Assembly: GCA_009781115.1 (NCBI GenBank)
Contig: WQYT01000005.1
Location: 1 to 40,381, forward strand
From: Coriobacteriia bacterium
Lineage (GTDB): Bacteria; Actinomycetota; Coriobacteriia; WRKU01; WQUG01
Direction: 5' to 3'
DNA length: 40,381 nt
The notes under the pieces are model-generated. The model was given only the letters and a program-made list of their open reading frames with translations, did no database searches and was not told the origin of the DNA. Below are positions 32,224 through 40,381 of the stretch, one piece after another (within the stretch, counting starts at the first letter, position 1; each line of letters starts with the position of its first letter). Made by a program: the position numbers and the translations under genes.

Positions 32224-32442
32224 ATGGAACTGTTCTATTTCCCCGAGTGCCCGTTCTGCAACAAGGTGCGCGCCTATATGGCGGCCCACGACATCGAGCT
32301 CCCGCTGCTCAACGCCCATGAACCAGAAAACGAGGCATGCCTCATCGAACTCGGCGGCATGCGCCAGGTCCCTGCATTGCTCCACGACGGCGAGATCCTC
32401 TACGAGAGCGACGACATCATCGCCTATTTGGACGCCCTTTAA
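32224..32442 (+). CDS. glutaredoxin-like protein
   Basis: 72 residues, near the minimum for the fold. Thiol-disulfide active site CPFC in YFPECPFCNKVRAYM; the cis-proline loop is RQVPALL and the C-terminal ILYESDDIIAYLD contacts glutathione in the family. GAGGTGA at 32211 supports the start. Ends one base from the convergent metK stop. Confidence 0.88.
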   Translation: MELFYFPECPFCNKVRAYMAAHDIELPLLNAHEPENEACLIELGGMRQVPALLHDGEILYESDDIIAYLDAL

Positions 32443-32443
32443 G

Positions 32444-33676
32444 CTATAACCCGGCGGCAGCTTTCAGCGCGTCGACACGGTTGCATTGCTCCCAGGTAAA
32501 ACCTTCTTCCTGGCGACCGAAGTGGCCGTAAGCGGCGGTCTTGCGAAAGATCGGGCGGCGCAGGTCCAGATCGCGGATGATCGCGCCGGGACGCAGGTCG
32601 AAGACCTCATTGATGGCGTGTTCAATGGCCTCAGTGCTGACTGATTCAGTGCCAAAGGTGTTGATCATGATCGAGAACGGGCGTGCCACGCCAATCGCGT
32701 AGGCCAGCTGTATCTCGCAGCGCGCAGCCAGGCCAGCCGCGACCACGTTTTTGGCCACCCAGCGCGCCGCGTAGGCCGCCGAGCGGTCAACCTTCGTGCA
32801 GTCCTTGCCAGAAAAAGCGCCGCCGCCGTGGCGTCCAAAGCCGCCATAAGTGTCAACGATGATCTTTCGCCCGGTAAGCCCCGAGTCCCCCATCGGCCCG
32901 CCAATGACAAAGCGCCCGGTGGGGTTCACATAGATCTCGGCGTCCGCGAAATCCAGTTGCTCCAGCTCAAAGACCGGGCGGATAATCTGCTCGATAAAGT
33001 CCGGCTTCATCTCAGCCTCGATACTGACGCCGTCGGCATGCTGCGATGAGATAAGGATTTTCTCAACAGCCACGGGGCGGTCGTCCTCATAGCGCACCGA
33101 AACCTGGGTCTTGCCGTCAGGGCGCAGATAGCTCAGCTGCCCGCTCTTGCGTACGGCGGTCAGGCGCTCTGCCAGGCGGTGCGCCAGATAGATCGGCATC
33201 GGCATAAGCTGGGAGGTATCCGTGCAGGCATAGCCAAACATCATGCCCTGATCCCCCGCACCCACCGCTTCCAGCGGGTCGCTGCCGCCCTCCCCGCGCT
33301 GAGCCTCAAAGCTTTCATCGACACCCAAGGCAATGTCAGGGCTTTGCGAGTGCAGCGTCGATATCACGCCGCAGGTCTTCGAGTCAAAGCCGTAGGTCGC
33401 GTCGTTGTAGCCGATCTCGTCGATCACACGGCGCACCGTGGTATCCACGTCCACATAGGCGCGCGTACGGATCTCGCCGCCTACGACCACCAGACCCGTC
33501 GTGGTAAAGGTCTCGCACGCGCAGCGCACCTGCTCCAGGCCGCCGGGCTGGGCCTCCTCACGGCGAATCTCATCAGTCAGGATGCTATCCAGGATCGCGT
33601 CTGATATCTGGTCGCAGATCTTATCGGGATGTCCTTCGGTCACACTCTCTGAGGTGAACAGGTAATTTTGCGCCAT
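32444..33676 (-). CDS. metK: S-adenosylmethionine synthetase
   Basis: 410 residues. Makes SAM from methionine and ATP. Motifs: [28 protein letters not shown] and [25 protein letters not shown] 11 bases upstream sets ATG 33676. Expression is controlled by the SAM-I riboswitch and terminator immediately upstream, so high SAM shuts the gene off. Confidence 0.98.
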   Translation of the reverse strand: MAQNYLFTSESVTEGHPDKICDQISDAILDSILTDEIRREEAQPGGLEQVRCACETFTTTGLVVVGGEIRTRAYVDVDTTVRRVIDEIGYNDATYGFDSKTCGVISTLHSQSPDIALGVDESFEAQRGEGGSDPLEAVGAGDQGMMFGYACTDTSQLMPMPIYLAHRLAERLTAVRKSGQLSYLRPDGKTQVSVRYEDDRPVAVEKILISSQHADGVSIEAEMKPDFIEQIIRPVFELEQLDFADAEIYVNPTGRFVIGGPMGDSGLTGRKIIVDTYGGFGRHGGGAFSGKDCTKVDRSAAYAARWVAKNVVAAGLAARCEIQLAYAIGVARPFSIMINTFGTESVSTEAIEHAINEVFDLRPGAIIRDLDLRRPIFRKTAAYGHFGRQEEGFTWEQCNRVDALKAAAGL

Positions 33677-33769
33677 AGCTTTCGTTGCCTCCTCTGCTGT
33701 GCGCCTCAAGGGCGGCGGCGGCGCTTGTTACGCGCACGTAATACGGCGCCGACGCTCTCTTTTGCGCAC

Positions 33770-33799
33770 AATAAAAAACCCTCGCGGCTGGAGCGAGGG
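33770..33799 (-). terminator. riboswitch terminator before metK
   Basis: Minus strand: CCCTCGC (33799-33793), loop, GCGAGGG (33785-33779) and TTTTTTAT. Confidence 0.93.
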
Positions 33800-33814
33800 T
33801 ACGTGTCGTACGGG

Positions 33815-33970
33815 TCATCTTCCAGCCAGAGCTGCCGAGAAGGGGCACCGTGCGCGCTCTGCGGTGTGTTTGTGCCGGTTGCGCGTCGGTTGCCGGGATG
33901 TCATCGGGCTCGGTCCCTCGATCCAACTGCCGGAGAAGCGCGGGAGCGCCTCGCCAGCCTCTTGATGATG
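33815..33970 (-). promoter_or_regulatory. SAM-I (S-box) riboswitch
   Basis: The minus-strand leader has the S-box core: CATCAAGAG at the 5' end, GAGGGACCGAGCCCGATGA, CCCGGCAACC, then GGTGCC..TTC and GGAAGATGA closing P1. It precedes a terminator 16 bases downstream. SAM binding should favour the terminator and lower metK expression. Confidence 0.95.
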
Positions 33971-33975
33971 TAGCA

Positions 33976-33984
33976 ACTATAACA
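33976..33984 (-). promoter_or_regulatory. metK leader promoter
   Basis: Extended -10 TGT-TATAGT on the minus strand (33984-33976); predicted start near 33969, exactly at the riboswitch 5' end. The -35 is weak. Confidence 0.5.
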
Positions 33985-34056
33985 TTGTTTTCTTATGCGC
34001 TCTGATTAAGAGATAATAGTTTCAGGAAGTTTCAGGAAGTCAAGAGAAAACATGGC

Positions 34057-34093
34057 AGGGGCAGGCGGAGGGGCCTTGCCCCTGCGACCTTTT
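34057..34093. terminator. GC-rich hairpin between metK leader and gltX
   Basis: CAGGGGCA and TGCCCCTG form an 8-bp stem closing a GG...CC inner pair; CCTTTT follows on the plus strand. A tandem AGTTTCAGGA repeat (34018-34037) precedes it. No gene in 33985-34115 is supported. Confidence 0.4.
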
Positions 34094-34115
34094 CCGGCTT
34101 GTAGTTCCCGTCTTA

Positions 34116-34145
34116 TTGAGTGAAAAATGGTATGGTTGTTATAGG
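34116..34145 (+). promoter_or_regulatory. gltX promoter
   Basis: -35 TTGAGT (34116-34121), 18-bp spacer, extended -10 TGT-TATAGG (34140-34145). Start near 34152; the long upstream in-frame TTG at 34116 is therefore not used. Confidence 0.55.
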
Positions 34146-34220
34146 AAAAGTGTGGGCTTACCTGCGCTTTTCAGGCCTGCTACGCATACTCTTCTGATTA
34201 CCAAAGGAGCCTTTGTTTTC

Positions 34221-35735
34221 ATGACACCAACTGATGTCTTACCGGCAAAAAGCGACGGCGCCCGCCCGGTGCGCGTGCGCTTTGCCCCCTCGCCTACCGG
34301 ATCGCTGCACCTGGGCGGCGCGCGTACCGCCATCTACAACTGGGCGTTCGCGCGCGCCTGCAGCGGCAGTTTCATCCTGCGCATTGATGACACCGACCCC
34401 GAGCGCTCCACACCGGAAAACATTGCGCAGATCATCAGCGCCCTTCAGTGGCTCGGCATCGACTGGGACGAAGGCCCAGTGGCCGGCGGCGACTACGGCC
34501 CCTATTTTCAGACCGAGCGGGCCGCGACCTATGTACAGGCGCTTGAGACCCTACGGGCCAACGGCTGGGCTTATCGCTGCTTCTGCACCCCGGCCGAGCT
34601 TGCCCTCATGCGCGAGGCTGCTCGTGCCAAAGGTGGCTCCTCCGGCTACGACGGTAGCTGCCGTGCACTCAGTGAAGAGCAGTCCCAGGCACGCGCGGAT
34701 GCGGGTGAGCCCTTCGTCTGGCGCCTGAAGATCCCCGCCGACCATGGTCCGATCGCCTTTGATGACGCAGTCTGCGGGCATACGGAATTCCCGGAAGATT
34801 CGGTCGATGATTTTGTCTTAGTGCGCAGCGACGGCTCGCCCACCTACAATTTCGCGAGTATCGTCGATGACGCCACGATGGCTATCACGCACGTCATCCG
34901 TGGCAACGACCATGTGAGCAATACCCCTAAGCAGATCCTTGTCCTTGAGGGCCTTGGCGCGCAAATCCCGACCTTTGCTCACCTCTCGATGATCAATGGC
35001 CCGGATGGCAAGAAGTTGAGCAAGCGTCACGGCTCTACCGGCGTCGAAGAGTACGCCGACAAAGGCTACCTGCCAGAAGCGCTTATGAACTATCTGGCGC
35101 TGCTCGGTTGGAGCCTGGACGGAGAGACCACACTCATCGACGCCGACACCCTGAAAACGCGCTTCAGCCTGGAGCATGTTGCAAAGCGCCCCGCGAACTT
35201 CGACTTTGCAAAGCTCACCTGGATGAACGGCGAGTACTTGCGTGCCATGGAAACTGATCAGTTCGCACAATTGATGGTCGAGCGGTTGGCACGGGAGGGC
35301 TTGTGTCCCCCTGATGACTTCGCCCGGCGTCCTGACTGGTACCAGGCATTAGCGCCCATGGTTTCTGAGCGTGCCAAGCTCTTGACCGATATCGCACCTA
35401 TAACCCGATTCCTGTTTGTGGATGTGGTTAAACCCGATGAGACTGCCCGCGCTAAAGTACTGGATAAAGACCCCGAGCTGGTACAACGTGCCCTGCGTGC
35501 TACTCTGGAGGCGCTGGAGGCTGTTGAAATCTGGGATGTCGCGCATATCGAGGCTGCTATGGCCGACCTCCCGGACGTTGTTGATGCGAAGCCGCGCCTG
35601 GCCTATCAGCCCTTGCGCGTGGCCATAGCGGGATCGACGGTATCTCTCCCCCTCAACGAATCAATGGAACTGCTCGGGCGAGAGAAGACGCTGGCCCGCA
35701 TCCGCACGTTGCTCCAGACCATGCCGGAAGCTTAA
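34221..35735 (+). CDS. gltX: glutamyl-tRNA synthetase
   Basis: 504-residue class I synthetase charging tRNA with glutamate. HIGH motif as SLHLGGART, KMSKS motif as KKLSKRHGS, and VRFAPSPTGSLHLGG at the N-terminus. AAAGGAG (34203) sets ATG 34221. Whether it also charges tRNA-Gln cannot be told from sequence here. Its stop overlaps that of the convergent metG. Confidence 0.96.
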   Translation: MTPTDVLPAKSDGARPVRVRFAPSPTGSLHLGGARTAIYNWAFARACSGSFILRIDDTDPERSTPENIAQIISALQWLGIDWDEGPVAGGDYGPYFQTERAATYVQALETLRANGWAYRCFCTPAELALMREAARAKGGSSGYDGSCRALSEEQSQARADAGEPFVWRLKIPADHGPIAFDDAVCGHTEFPEDSVDDFVLVRSDGSPTYNFASIVDDATMAITHVIRGNDHVSNTPKQILVLEGLGAQIPTFAHLSMINGPDGKKLSKRHGSTGVEEYADKGYLPEALMNYLALLGWSLDGETTLIDADTLKTRFSLEHVAKRPANFDFAKLTWMNGEYLRAMETDQFAQLMVERLAREGLCPPDDFARRPDWYQALAPMVSERAKLLTDIAPITRFLFVDVVKPDETARAKVLDKDPELVQRALRATLEALEAVEIWDVAHIEAAMADLPDVVDAKPRLAYQPLRVAIAGSTVSLPLNESMELLGREKTLARIRTLLQTMPEA

Positions 35736-37852
35736 AACTGGCTGGGATGGCGCTTGAAGAAGTCAGTGCGCGGCGGCAGCTCCTTCACTTGGTGGAATCC
35801 GCAGTCCTTATCCTCATCGTCTAATACGCCTTCAAATCCGTCATAGGCGTGTTCCCACGAATAAAACTCGCGCTCCTGGACGGGTAGAGCGAGGTATTCA
35901 TACACCATGCGCGTGCCTGCGGGAGCAATAGGATGCATCATGAGGCAGGCGGCTTTGAGCAGATAGAAAGCGTTGGCTATCACGCTACGGCGTGCTGCGG
36001 GGTCCTCTTTCGTCGCCAGGCTTCCATCGTTCCAGTACTTGTTGGCGCGACGGATAGAGACGTCTGCGAGCTGCATGATGCGGTGGAACTCCTGCCGATG
36101 CATCAAGTCCTCATATTCCTCAAGCACCGACGCCGTGTCGTTAACAATCGTTTCCTCAATCTCAGCAAGAGGCATACGTCCGCCGCAATCGTTTTCCGCG
36201 GCGTAGAAGCACGAACGCGCCAGACGGTTAAGCACGTTAGTGAGCAGGCTGCCCTCTTTGAGTACCGGGTCGCCTTGAGTCTGGGGCGCGTCTGCGTTGA
36301 GGGGCTTGGGCTGAAAGCTCACATTTCTTTGCCCCAGGCCCAGGGCAATAAAATGCGCGCGCAGCTGCTCGGCTGTATAGTAGTCGAGCAAGTCGGTAGC
36401 CATCGGAGGCTTGACAGACCCCGACGACGAGGCCTTCTTGCCGAGAAACTGCAGATGATAGTTGGCTATCAGCTGTGTCTGCTGGAGCTCGCCGGGGGCG
36501 GGGTCTAGTGGCAGAACGCAGGCAGCGTCATCGATTGTTGCGAGATCAGTGGCGCCGGTAGCCCTGTTTGCAGAGGCAGCAGGCAGGGCGCTCCACAGGG
36601 CGGTCTGTGCGACGCCATAGAAATAGATGTTGTCTTGTCCGATGAACTGATAGACGCGCGCCTGGGGATCACACCAGTACTGTTCCCAGGCCTCCCCGGC
36701 GCAGTCCAAGCGCTGCGGGTTAAGGCTTTCGACGCCACGCGCGCCGGCGCCGTGTTCAATACGCGCACGCGTAAAGCTGATAGGCGCCCAGAGTGACTCA
36801 GGCCAGCACCAGATGGTCAGCCCGCGGGCCTCCTCCAAAACAGGCGCAGGCACACCCCAGGCAATGTTTCCCGTTAACCTGAAGGGTACCAGTGTCTTCC
36901 CCGTTCTAAAGCGCACGCCAGCTTCAGTCAGGACAGAAAGCGCCTGCTCGCGACTCTCCAGGTCTTCAAACTCAAGCTCAAAGGATGCCTTGCCTTTTTC
37001 TGCGGGCCTGAAGGTGTGCTGTTGCAGCTGCGCTTTAAGTTCTTCATAAGCGTCGAGATACTCGTTTTTTACGTAGGTGATGGGGGGCGCTAAAAACTCC
37101 TCTATCGTTTTCAGCACGACGGGGCGCGTGACGCCATCATCGGCGCGGCTATCGACGTAACTCTGCAAAAGCTCCCTGAAGGCAGGCAGGTCGAAATACC
37201 AGTTCGACACCTCGCGCATCACCGGCCGCTTGCCGCTCACGGTACTTACGGGGTTAAGCAGATCTTTGGGCATGTACTGGTGGCCAAGGTCACACTCATC
37301 CGCATAGCCCTTCTCAGATTTGCAGCCCTGCACGGGGCAGTGCCCCACAACTTGCCGACCATTGAGAAAGGTATGGGCTTCGTCATCATAGAACTGCAAC
37401 GAGGAGAGCTTGTGCAGGTAGCCATTGTCATAAAGACGCTGCATGACCTGATCGGTGACCTCGCGGTGCACCTTGCCCGATGCCCCAATGCCCGAGCCCT
37501 CATAGATATCAAGCGAGATCCCATATTCTTTAAGCGCCTCAAACTGCCTGCGATGATTGCTCTCGACAAAGTCCTCAATGGCGCCGATTGCCGGGTCAAC
37601 ATCGGCTCGCTTGCGGTAGTCTTCTGCGATCGGAGAGCCATAGCAGTCAGTGCCGCTGACAAAGAGCACGTTTTCCTCCCCGATGCGGTCACGCAAAAAG
37701 CGCGCGAATACGTCTGCCGGCAGAAACACGCCGCCAACATGGCCAAAGTGCAGCCCCTTGTTGCCGTAGGGCATTCCTGCGGTAACTATGGCCTTGGTCG
37801 GCCACTGGGGACGCGCAGATGATTTCTCCGTTATGCGATCACTACTCAACAT
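35732..37852 (-). CDS. metG: methionyl-tRNA synthetase, variant lacking KMSKS
   Basis: 706 residues. N-terminal GMPYGNKGLHFGHVGG carries the HIGH-type motif (HFGH), followed by the zinc-bearing region GHCPVQGCKSEKGYADECDLG, FIGQDNIYFYG and a helical anticodon domain. The catalytic KMSKS loop is replaced by GKKASSSGSVKPP (K472). An extra segment (about 285-330, KASFELEFEDLESREQALSV) is inserted. Such KxSSSG forms occur as a second MetRS lineage in anaerobes; whether this is the only MetRS is unknown. ATG 37852 has only a weak ribosome site. Confidence 0.88.
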   Translation of the reverse strand: MLSSDRITEKSSARPQWPTKAIVTAGMPYGNKGLHFGHVGGVFLPADVFARFLRDRIGEENVLFVSGTDCYGSPIAEDYRKRADVDPAIGAIEDFVESNHRRQFEALKEYGISLDIYEGSGIGASGKVHREVTDQVMQRLYDNGYLHKLSSLQFYDDEAHTFLNGRQVVGHCPVQGCKSEKGYADECDLGHQYMPKDLLNPVSTVSGKRPVMREVSNWYFDLPAFRELLQSYVDSRADDGVTRPVVLKTIEEFLAPPITYVKNEYLDAYEELKAQLQQHTFRPAEKGKASFELEFEDLESREQALSVLTEAGVRFRTGKTLVPFRLTGNIAWGVPAPVLEEARGLTIWCWPESLWAPISFTRARIEHGAGARGVESLNPQRLDCAGEAWEQYWCDPQARVYQFIGQDNIYFYGVAQTALWSALPAASANRATGATDLATIDDAACVLPLDPAPGELQQTQLIANYHLQFLGKKASSSGSVKPPMATDLLDYYTAEQLRAHFIALGLGQRNVSFQPKPLNADAPQTQGDPVLKEGSLLTNVLNRLARSCFYAAENDCGGRMPLAEIEETIVNDTASVLEEYEDLMHRQEFHRIMQLADVSIRRANKYWNDGSLATKEDPAARRSVIANAFYLLKAACLMMHPIAPAGTRMVYEYLALPVQEREFYSWEHAYDGFEGVLDDEDKDCGFHQVKELPPRTDFFKRHPSQF

Positions 37853-38027
37853 TGCCTCGCTCTACCATAAAAGCCCAAAACTCTAGATAGATTATCGCAC
37901 AGAGCTATATGAGATAATATTTCGATCATAAAACGAACCAGGTATGAGAGTAGTAGGGCGCTACAAATCCTGGGCAAGTTTACGGTATTTGCAAGCGTGC
38001 GCATACTTAAGCGGAAAGGATCGATTG

Positions 38028-38534
38028 ATGGCATTCAGAGAGATACGGAAGGCGCGCCAAGATATGGCAATGTCGCCGGAGGAATGCGAGCGAATTCTCG
38101 ATCATGCGACACACGGTGTACTGGCAGTGCTGGGCGACGAAGGCTACCCCTATGCTGTGCCGCTCTCTTACGTACGCGTAGACGACACACTCTACTTTCA
38201 CAGCGCCACACGGGGCCACAAACTTGACGCGATTGCCGCATGTGACAAGGCGTCGTTTTGCGTGGTTGCCACTGACGAAGTCGCCCCGGAGGAGTTTACC
38301 ACTCATTACCGCAGCGTGATTGCCTGGGGTCGCGTGTTGGTAGTCACTCATGACGGCGAGAAACGCCAGGCTTTAATTGCGCTGGCAGACAAATACTGCC
38401 GCGCGGGCATCGGCGAGGACTATGACGAAAAACTTGCTGCTGAGATCGATAAAAGCTGGGGTGGTTGCTTATGCTTTAAGCTTGAGATCGAGCATCTGAG
38501 TGGCAAGGTCAGCAGAAAATTGAAAGCTGAATAA
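38028..38534 (+). CDS. pyridoxamine 5'-phosphate oxidase-like flavoprotein
   Basis: 168 residues of the split-barrel FMN family (NimA/Pyridox_ox_2 type). GVLAVLGDEGYPYAVPLSYV and LYFHSATRGHKLDAIAA are family hallmarks. GGAAAGGA at 38012 sets the start. Some relatives reduce nitroimidazoles; substrate here unknown. Confidence 0.85.
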   Translation: MAFREIRKARQDMAMSPEECERILDHATHGVLAVLGDEGYPYAVPLSYVRVDDTLYFHSATRGHKLDAIAACDKASFCVVATDEVAPEEFTTHYRSVIAWGRVLVVTHDGEKRQALIALADKYCRAGIGEDYDEKLAAEIDKSWGGCLCFKLEIEHLSGKVSRKLKAE

Positions 38535-38536
38535 CG

Positions 38537-39037
38537 GTGCCCTGGCTTGGACACTTCGGGTTTTCCTGGATCGGCACGCTCTACCTGCTTGCGCTGTGGA
38601 TTCCCAACATCATCTGGGCGCGCCACAAGCCAGCTGGCTATGACGCTCGTGACGAGAGTCCTGTACTGATCACCTTTGAGCGGATCGGTCAGGTCTTCAG
38701 CACGGCTGCGATCCTGATATTTGCCAACACTAATCCACACGGATTCAGCCACTGGTCGGTGTGGCTCGTGCTCTCGATCCTGCTTATGCTCATCTACGAA
38801 GGCTTCTGGATCCGCTACTTCCGCGGCGGCCACACGCTGGAAGACTTTTACCGACCGCTGTTCGGCTTCCCCGTACCGGGCGCCAGCCTGCCGGTACTGG
38901 CGTTCTTCTTTCTGGGCATCTACGGCAAGCTGGCCTGGCTGATCGGAGCGTCTGTTATCCTGGGCGTCGGCCACATCGGCATCCACCTCCAGCACGCCAA
39001 ACAGCTTGATCAGTTTAGTCCTCAGCCACGTAAATGA
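38537..39037 (+). CDS. four-helix membrane protein, unknown
   Basis: 166 residues with about four to five membrane helices (starting near WIGTLYLLALWIPNIIWA, VFSTAAILIFANT, WLVLSILLMLIYEGFWI and LPVLAFFFLGIYG). GTG start three bases after the preceding stop, so co-transcribed with the flavoprotein. No recognised function. Confidence 0.75.
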   Translation: MPWLGHFGFSWIGTLYLLALWIPNIIWARHKPAGYDARDESPVLITFERIGQVFSTAAILIFANTNPHGFSHWSVWLVLSILLMLIYEGFWIRYFRGGHTLEDFYRPLFGFPVPGASLPVLAFFFLGIYGKLAWLIGASVILGVGHIGIHLQHAKQLDQFSPQPRK

Positions 39038-39048
39038 GAATCGCGTCG

Positions 39049-39921
39049 CTACTGTACTTCCGAATCTAACAATAGCGCAGAGTTTCCGACATCCAATCGA
39101 CCGGGCAAATCCCTGGCACTTAGTTCGCTTATTGCTGAAGTGCCCGTGCGATCTTCGAACTCCTTTCGAGCTGTGCCAGCAATGTGCGCACCGCTTCGCG
39201 CAGACTCCGCGCTCTCGTCAAGACCTTGCGGATCTTCAATTCTGCTTATTGCTGTAGCAGAGACCTCCGCCAGAATGTTGAGCGCCAGCTCAAGACTGGT
39301 CATGTTGTCGCGAAGGCTCTCCTTCTTCAGACCCTTGAAACTCTTGTACTCTTGAACGCTTTTCCCGCTCCACTCTTTAGTCATTAAGTTGGTGAGGACC
39401 GCATATTCCAGTTCGTCTTCAACACCAGAGCGTTTCCATTCATCAGTAAGCTCTTTGCGAAATTGGATGGACTGCAAGCGAGCGTTGATCCACGATTCGC
39501 TATAACCCAGTGCCTGGTATTCGCGCATTGCGCGATTGATGGTTAGCTCAGGGTCCTGGATCTCATCAAGACGTTCACTACCAACTTTCGCTAACCAGAG
39601 CTTGAATGGTTCAGCCTTTTTGCTGGGAATAGACTGGATGAGACGCAGGAGCTGCTTGGTAGTGGCAACGGATGTGTTGTATTGCTTTCCATCTGCCGCA
39701 GTCATTTTCAGTTGGTTACATTCTGTAACCAACTCACTCCCCTCTTTTTTGAGTCGATTTTTCAACACTTTCCAATAATTTTGTGCAGCCTTATAGTTTG
39801 GTTGATCTGTGAGCACTGCCACCACATCAACGATAGAGAAGTACCACTCCTCATGTTTCTCATCCCAAAGGGTGCGAATTTGCTGGTTCTGAAATAGTTT
39901 GATGCTGTTCTCTGCGCTCAT
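39049..39921 (-). CDS. BRO-N domain protein (prophage antirepressor-like)
   Basis: 290 residues. The N-terminal BRO-type DNA-binding domain begins [20 protein letters not shown] and contains [21 protein letters not shown]. The C-terminal half is helical and highly charged. Similar proteins are annotated as phage antirepressor or DinD-like proteins. AGGGAGG supports ATG 39921; an extended -10 TGG-TATACT at 40033-40028 could drive it. Coding use is less GC-rich than housekeeping genes, consistent with acquired DNA. Confidence 0.8.
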   Translation of the reverse strand: MSAENSIKLFQNQQIRTLWDEKHEEWYFSIVDVVAVLTDQPNYKAAQNYWKVLKNRLKKEGSELVTECNQLKMTAADGKQYNTSVATTKQLLRLIQSIPSKKAEPFKLWLAKVGSERLDEIQDPELTINRAMREYQALGYSESWINARLQSIQFRKELTDEWKRSGVEDELEYAVLTNLMTKEWSGKSVQEYKSFKGLKKESLRDNMTSLELALNILAEVSATAISRIEDPQGLDESAESARSGAHIAGTARKEFEDRTGTSAISELSARDLPGRLDVGNSALLLDSEVQ

Positions 39922-40141
39922 AGCGGCCTCCCTGGATTCATGGTGTGGATTGCAAAGGACACTCTCCGCCAACAAGTGGCAAAGCAGACCGCTATACGGC
40001 GAGACCTGATGGAAATGTCGCTACTTCAGTATACCAGAAAATACGGACATCAGTACGATAAAATTTTGAGGAGAGTGGACAAAATCCCCATACGCATCAC
40101 CTTCCGAAAACCGGAAACAGATACCCCATTGATGGAAATTC

Positions 40142-40381
40142 CTATTGTGGGTCAAGTAGCCAATGATAATCCTGTCGGCAATCCAGAATGTAATCAACGA
40201 AAACTATATTGTCCTTGATCTGATAGAGAATCAAAAACCAGTTTTCAACGAAGAGTTCATGGTACTTATTAAACGGCAGGAAGTCCTCGTTGATGAATGG
40301 AAATTTCTCTGGCATTGTTTCGAGCGAGCGTATCTCAGATAGTAATCTTGTTCGAAGCTTCCGTGCAGCGGAAAGATCAAC
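40142..40381 (-). CDS. RelE/ParE-family toxin, C-terminal part, cut by window edge
   Basis: An open minus-strand frame enters from the window end and stops at 40142-40144 (79 residues visible). It contains AARKLRTRLLSEIRSLETMP, FVENWFLILYQI and VDYILDCRQDYHWLL, the RelE/ParE-toxin C-terminal pattern ending in D-R-x-D/Y. The 5' end and any antitoxin gene lie beyond the window. The opposing plus-strand frame at 39940-40218 is its shadow and is not annotated. Confidence 0.75.
   Translation of the reverse strand, partial: VDLSAARKLRTRLLSEIRSLETMPEKFPFINEDFLPFNKYHELFVENWFLILYQIKDNIVFVDYILDCRQDYHWLLDPQ

Noticed and set aside
39940-40218. Plus-strand frame at the right end
   Set aside because: Overlaps the toxin gene read on the other strand and the promoter of the BRO-N gene; no family recognised.

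Overview
The window is a high-GC bacterial chromosome segment dominated by housekeeping genes. It most likely comes from an anaerobic actinomycete of the Coriobacteriia type. Pointers are the actinobacterial linkage of gcvH/gcvP, an FHA-domain gene and an FtsR-like MerR gene; a two-subunit glycine decarboxylase (GcvPA/GcvPB); and Firmicute-style RNA control (a T-box and a SAM-I riboswitch) beside actinobacterial traits such as a probable leaderless mRNA. The taxonomic call is an inference from gene content only.

Layout. 1-767: a possible small hydrophobic peptide gene with a convergent antisense RNA promoter, a decayed repeat and hairpins. 768-4486: an alpha-oxoamine synthase, an FtsX/MacB-like membrane protein and coaBC, all overlapping. 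4472-6053: the most unusual region. An AT-richer REP-associated tyrosine transposase (RAYT) sits between two 434-bp inverted arms carrying REP palindromes that begin with GTAG. 6104-7980: a small helical protein, an ABC1/UbiB-like kinase and tRNA-Pro(GGG). 8184-11274: a T-box leader whose specifier reads UAC (Tyr), followed by a three-gene amino-acid ABC transporter. 11275-17154: CDP-alcohol phosphatidyltransferase, VanW/G5 wall protein, PaaK-type ligase with an ACT protein, and a DD-carboxypeptidase. 17271-21692: gcvT-gcvH-gcvPA-gcvPB. 21701-25769: small protein, zinc-ribbon FHA protein, FtsR-like regulator, apt, NlpC/P60 hydrolase and two small unknown genes, closed by a strong bidirectional terminator at 25832-25867.

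From 25913 genes run mostly on the minus strand: a membrane-anchored beta-propeller protein translationally coupled to an ECF sigma factor (a probable sigma/anti-sigma pair with a long leader); a REPIN (28931-29180) made of a second REP subtype; HAD hydrolase and priA; then glutaredoxin (+) convergent with metK. metK is preceded by a clear SAM-I riboswitch and terminator. gltX (+) and a variant metG (-) overlap at their stops. The end holds a PNPOx-like flavoprotein, a four-helix membrane protein, a BRO-N protein and the C-terminal part of a RelE/ParE-like toxin running off the window.

The best candidate for an under-described system is the RAYT with its symmetric REP arms, inward-facing terminators and two REP subtypes dispersed in the window. 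Its outermost repeat unit supplies the last codons and stop of coaBC. The Tyr-specifier T-box on a TrpXYZ-like transporter, the sigma/beta-propeller pair and the possible type I toxin-antitoxin module are secondary leads. Many putative promoters here share an extended -10 (TGn upstream of TATAAT-like).
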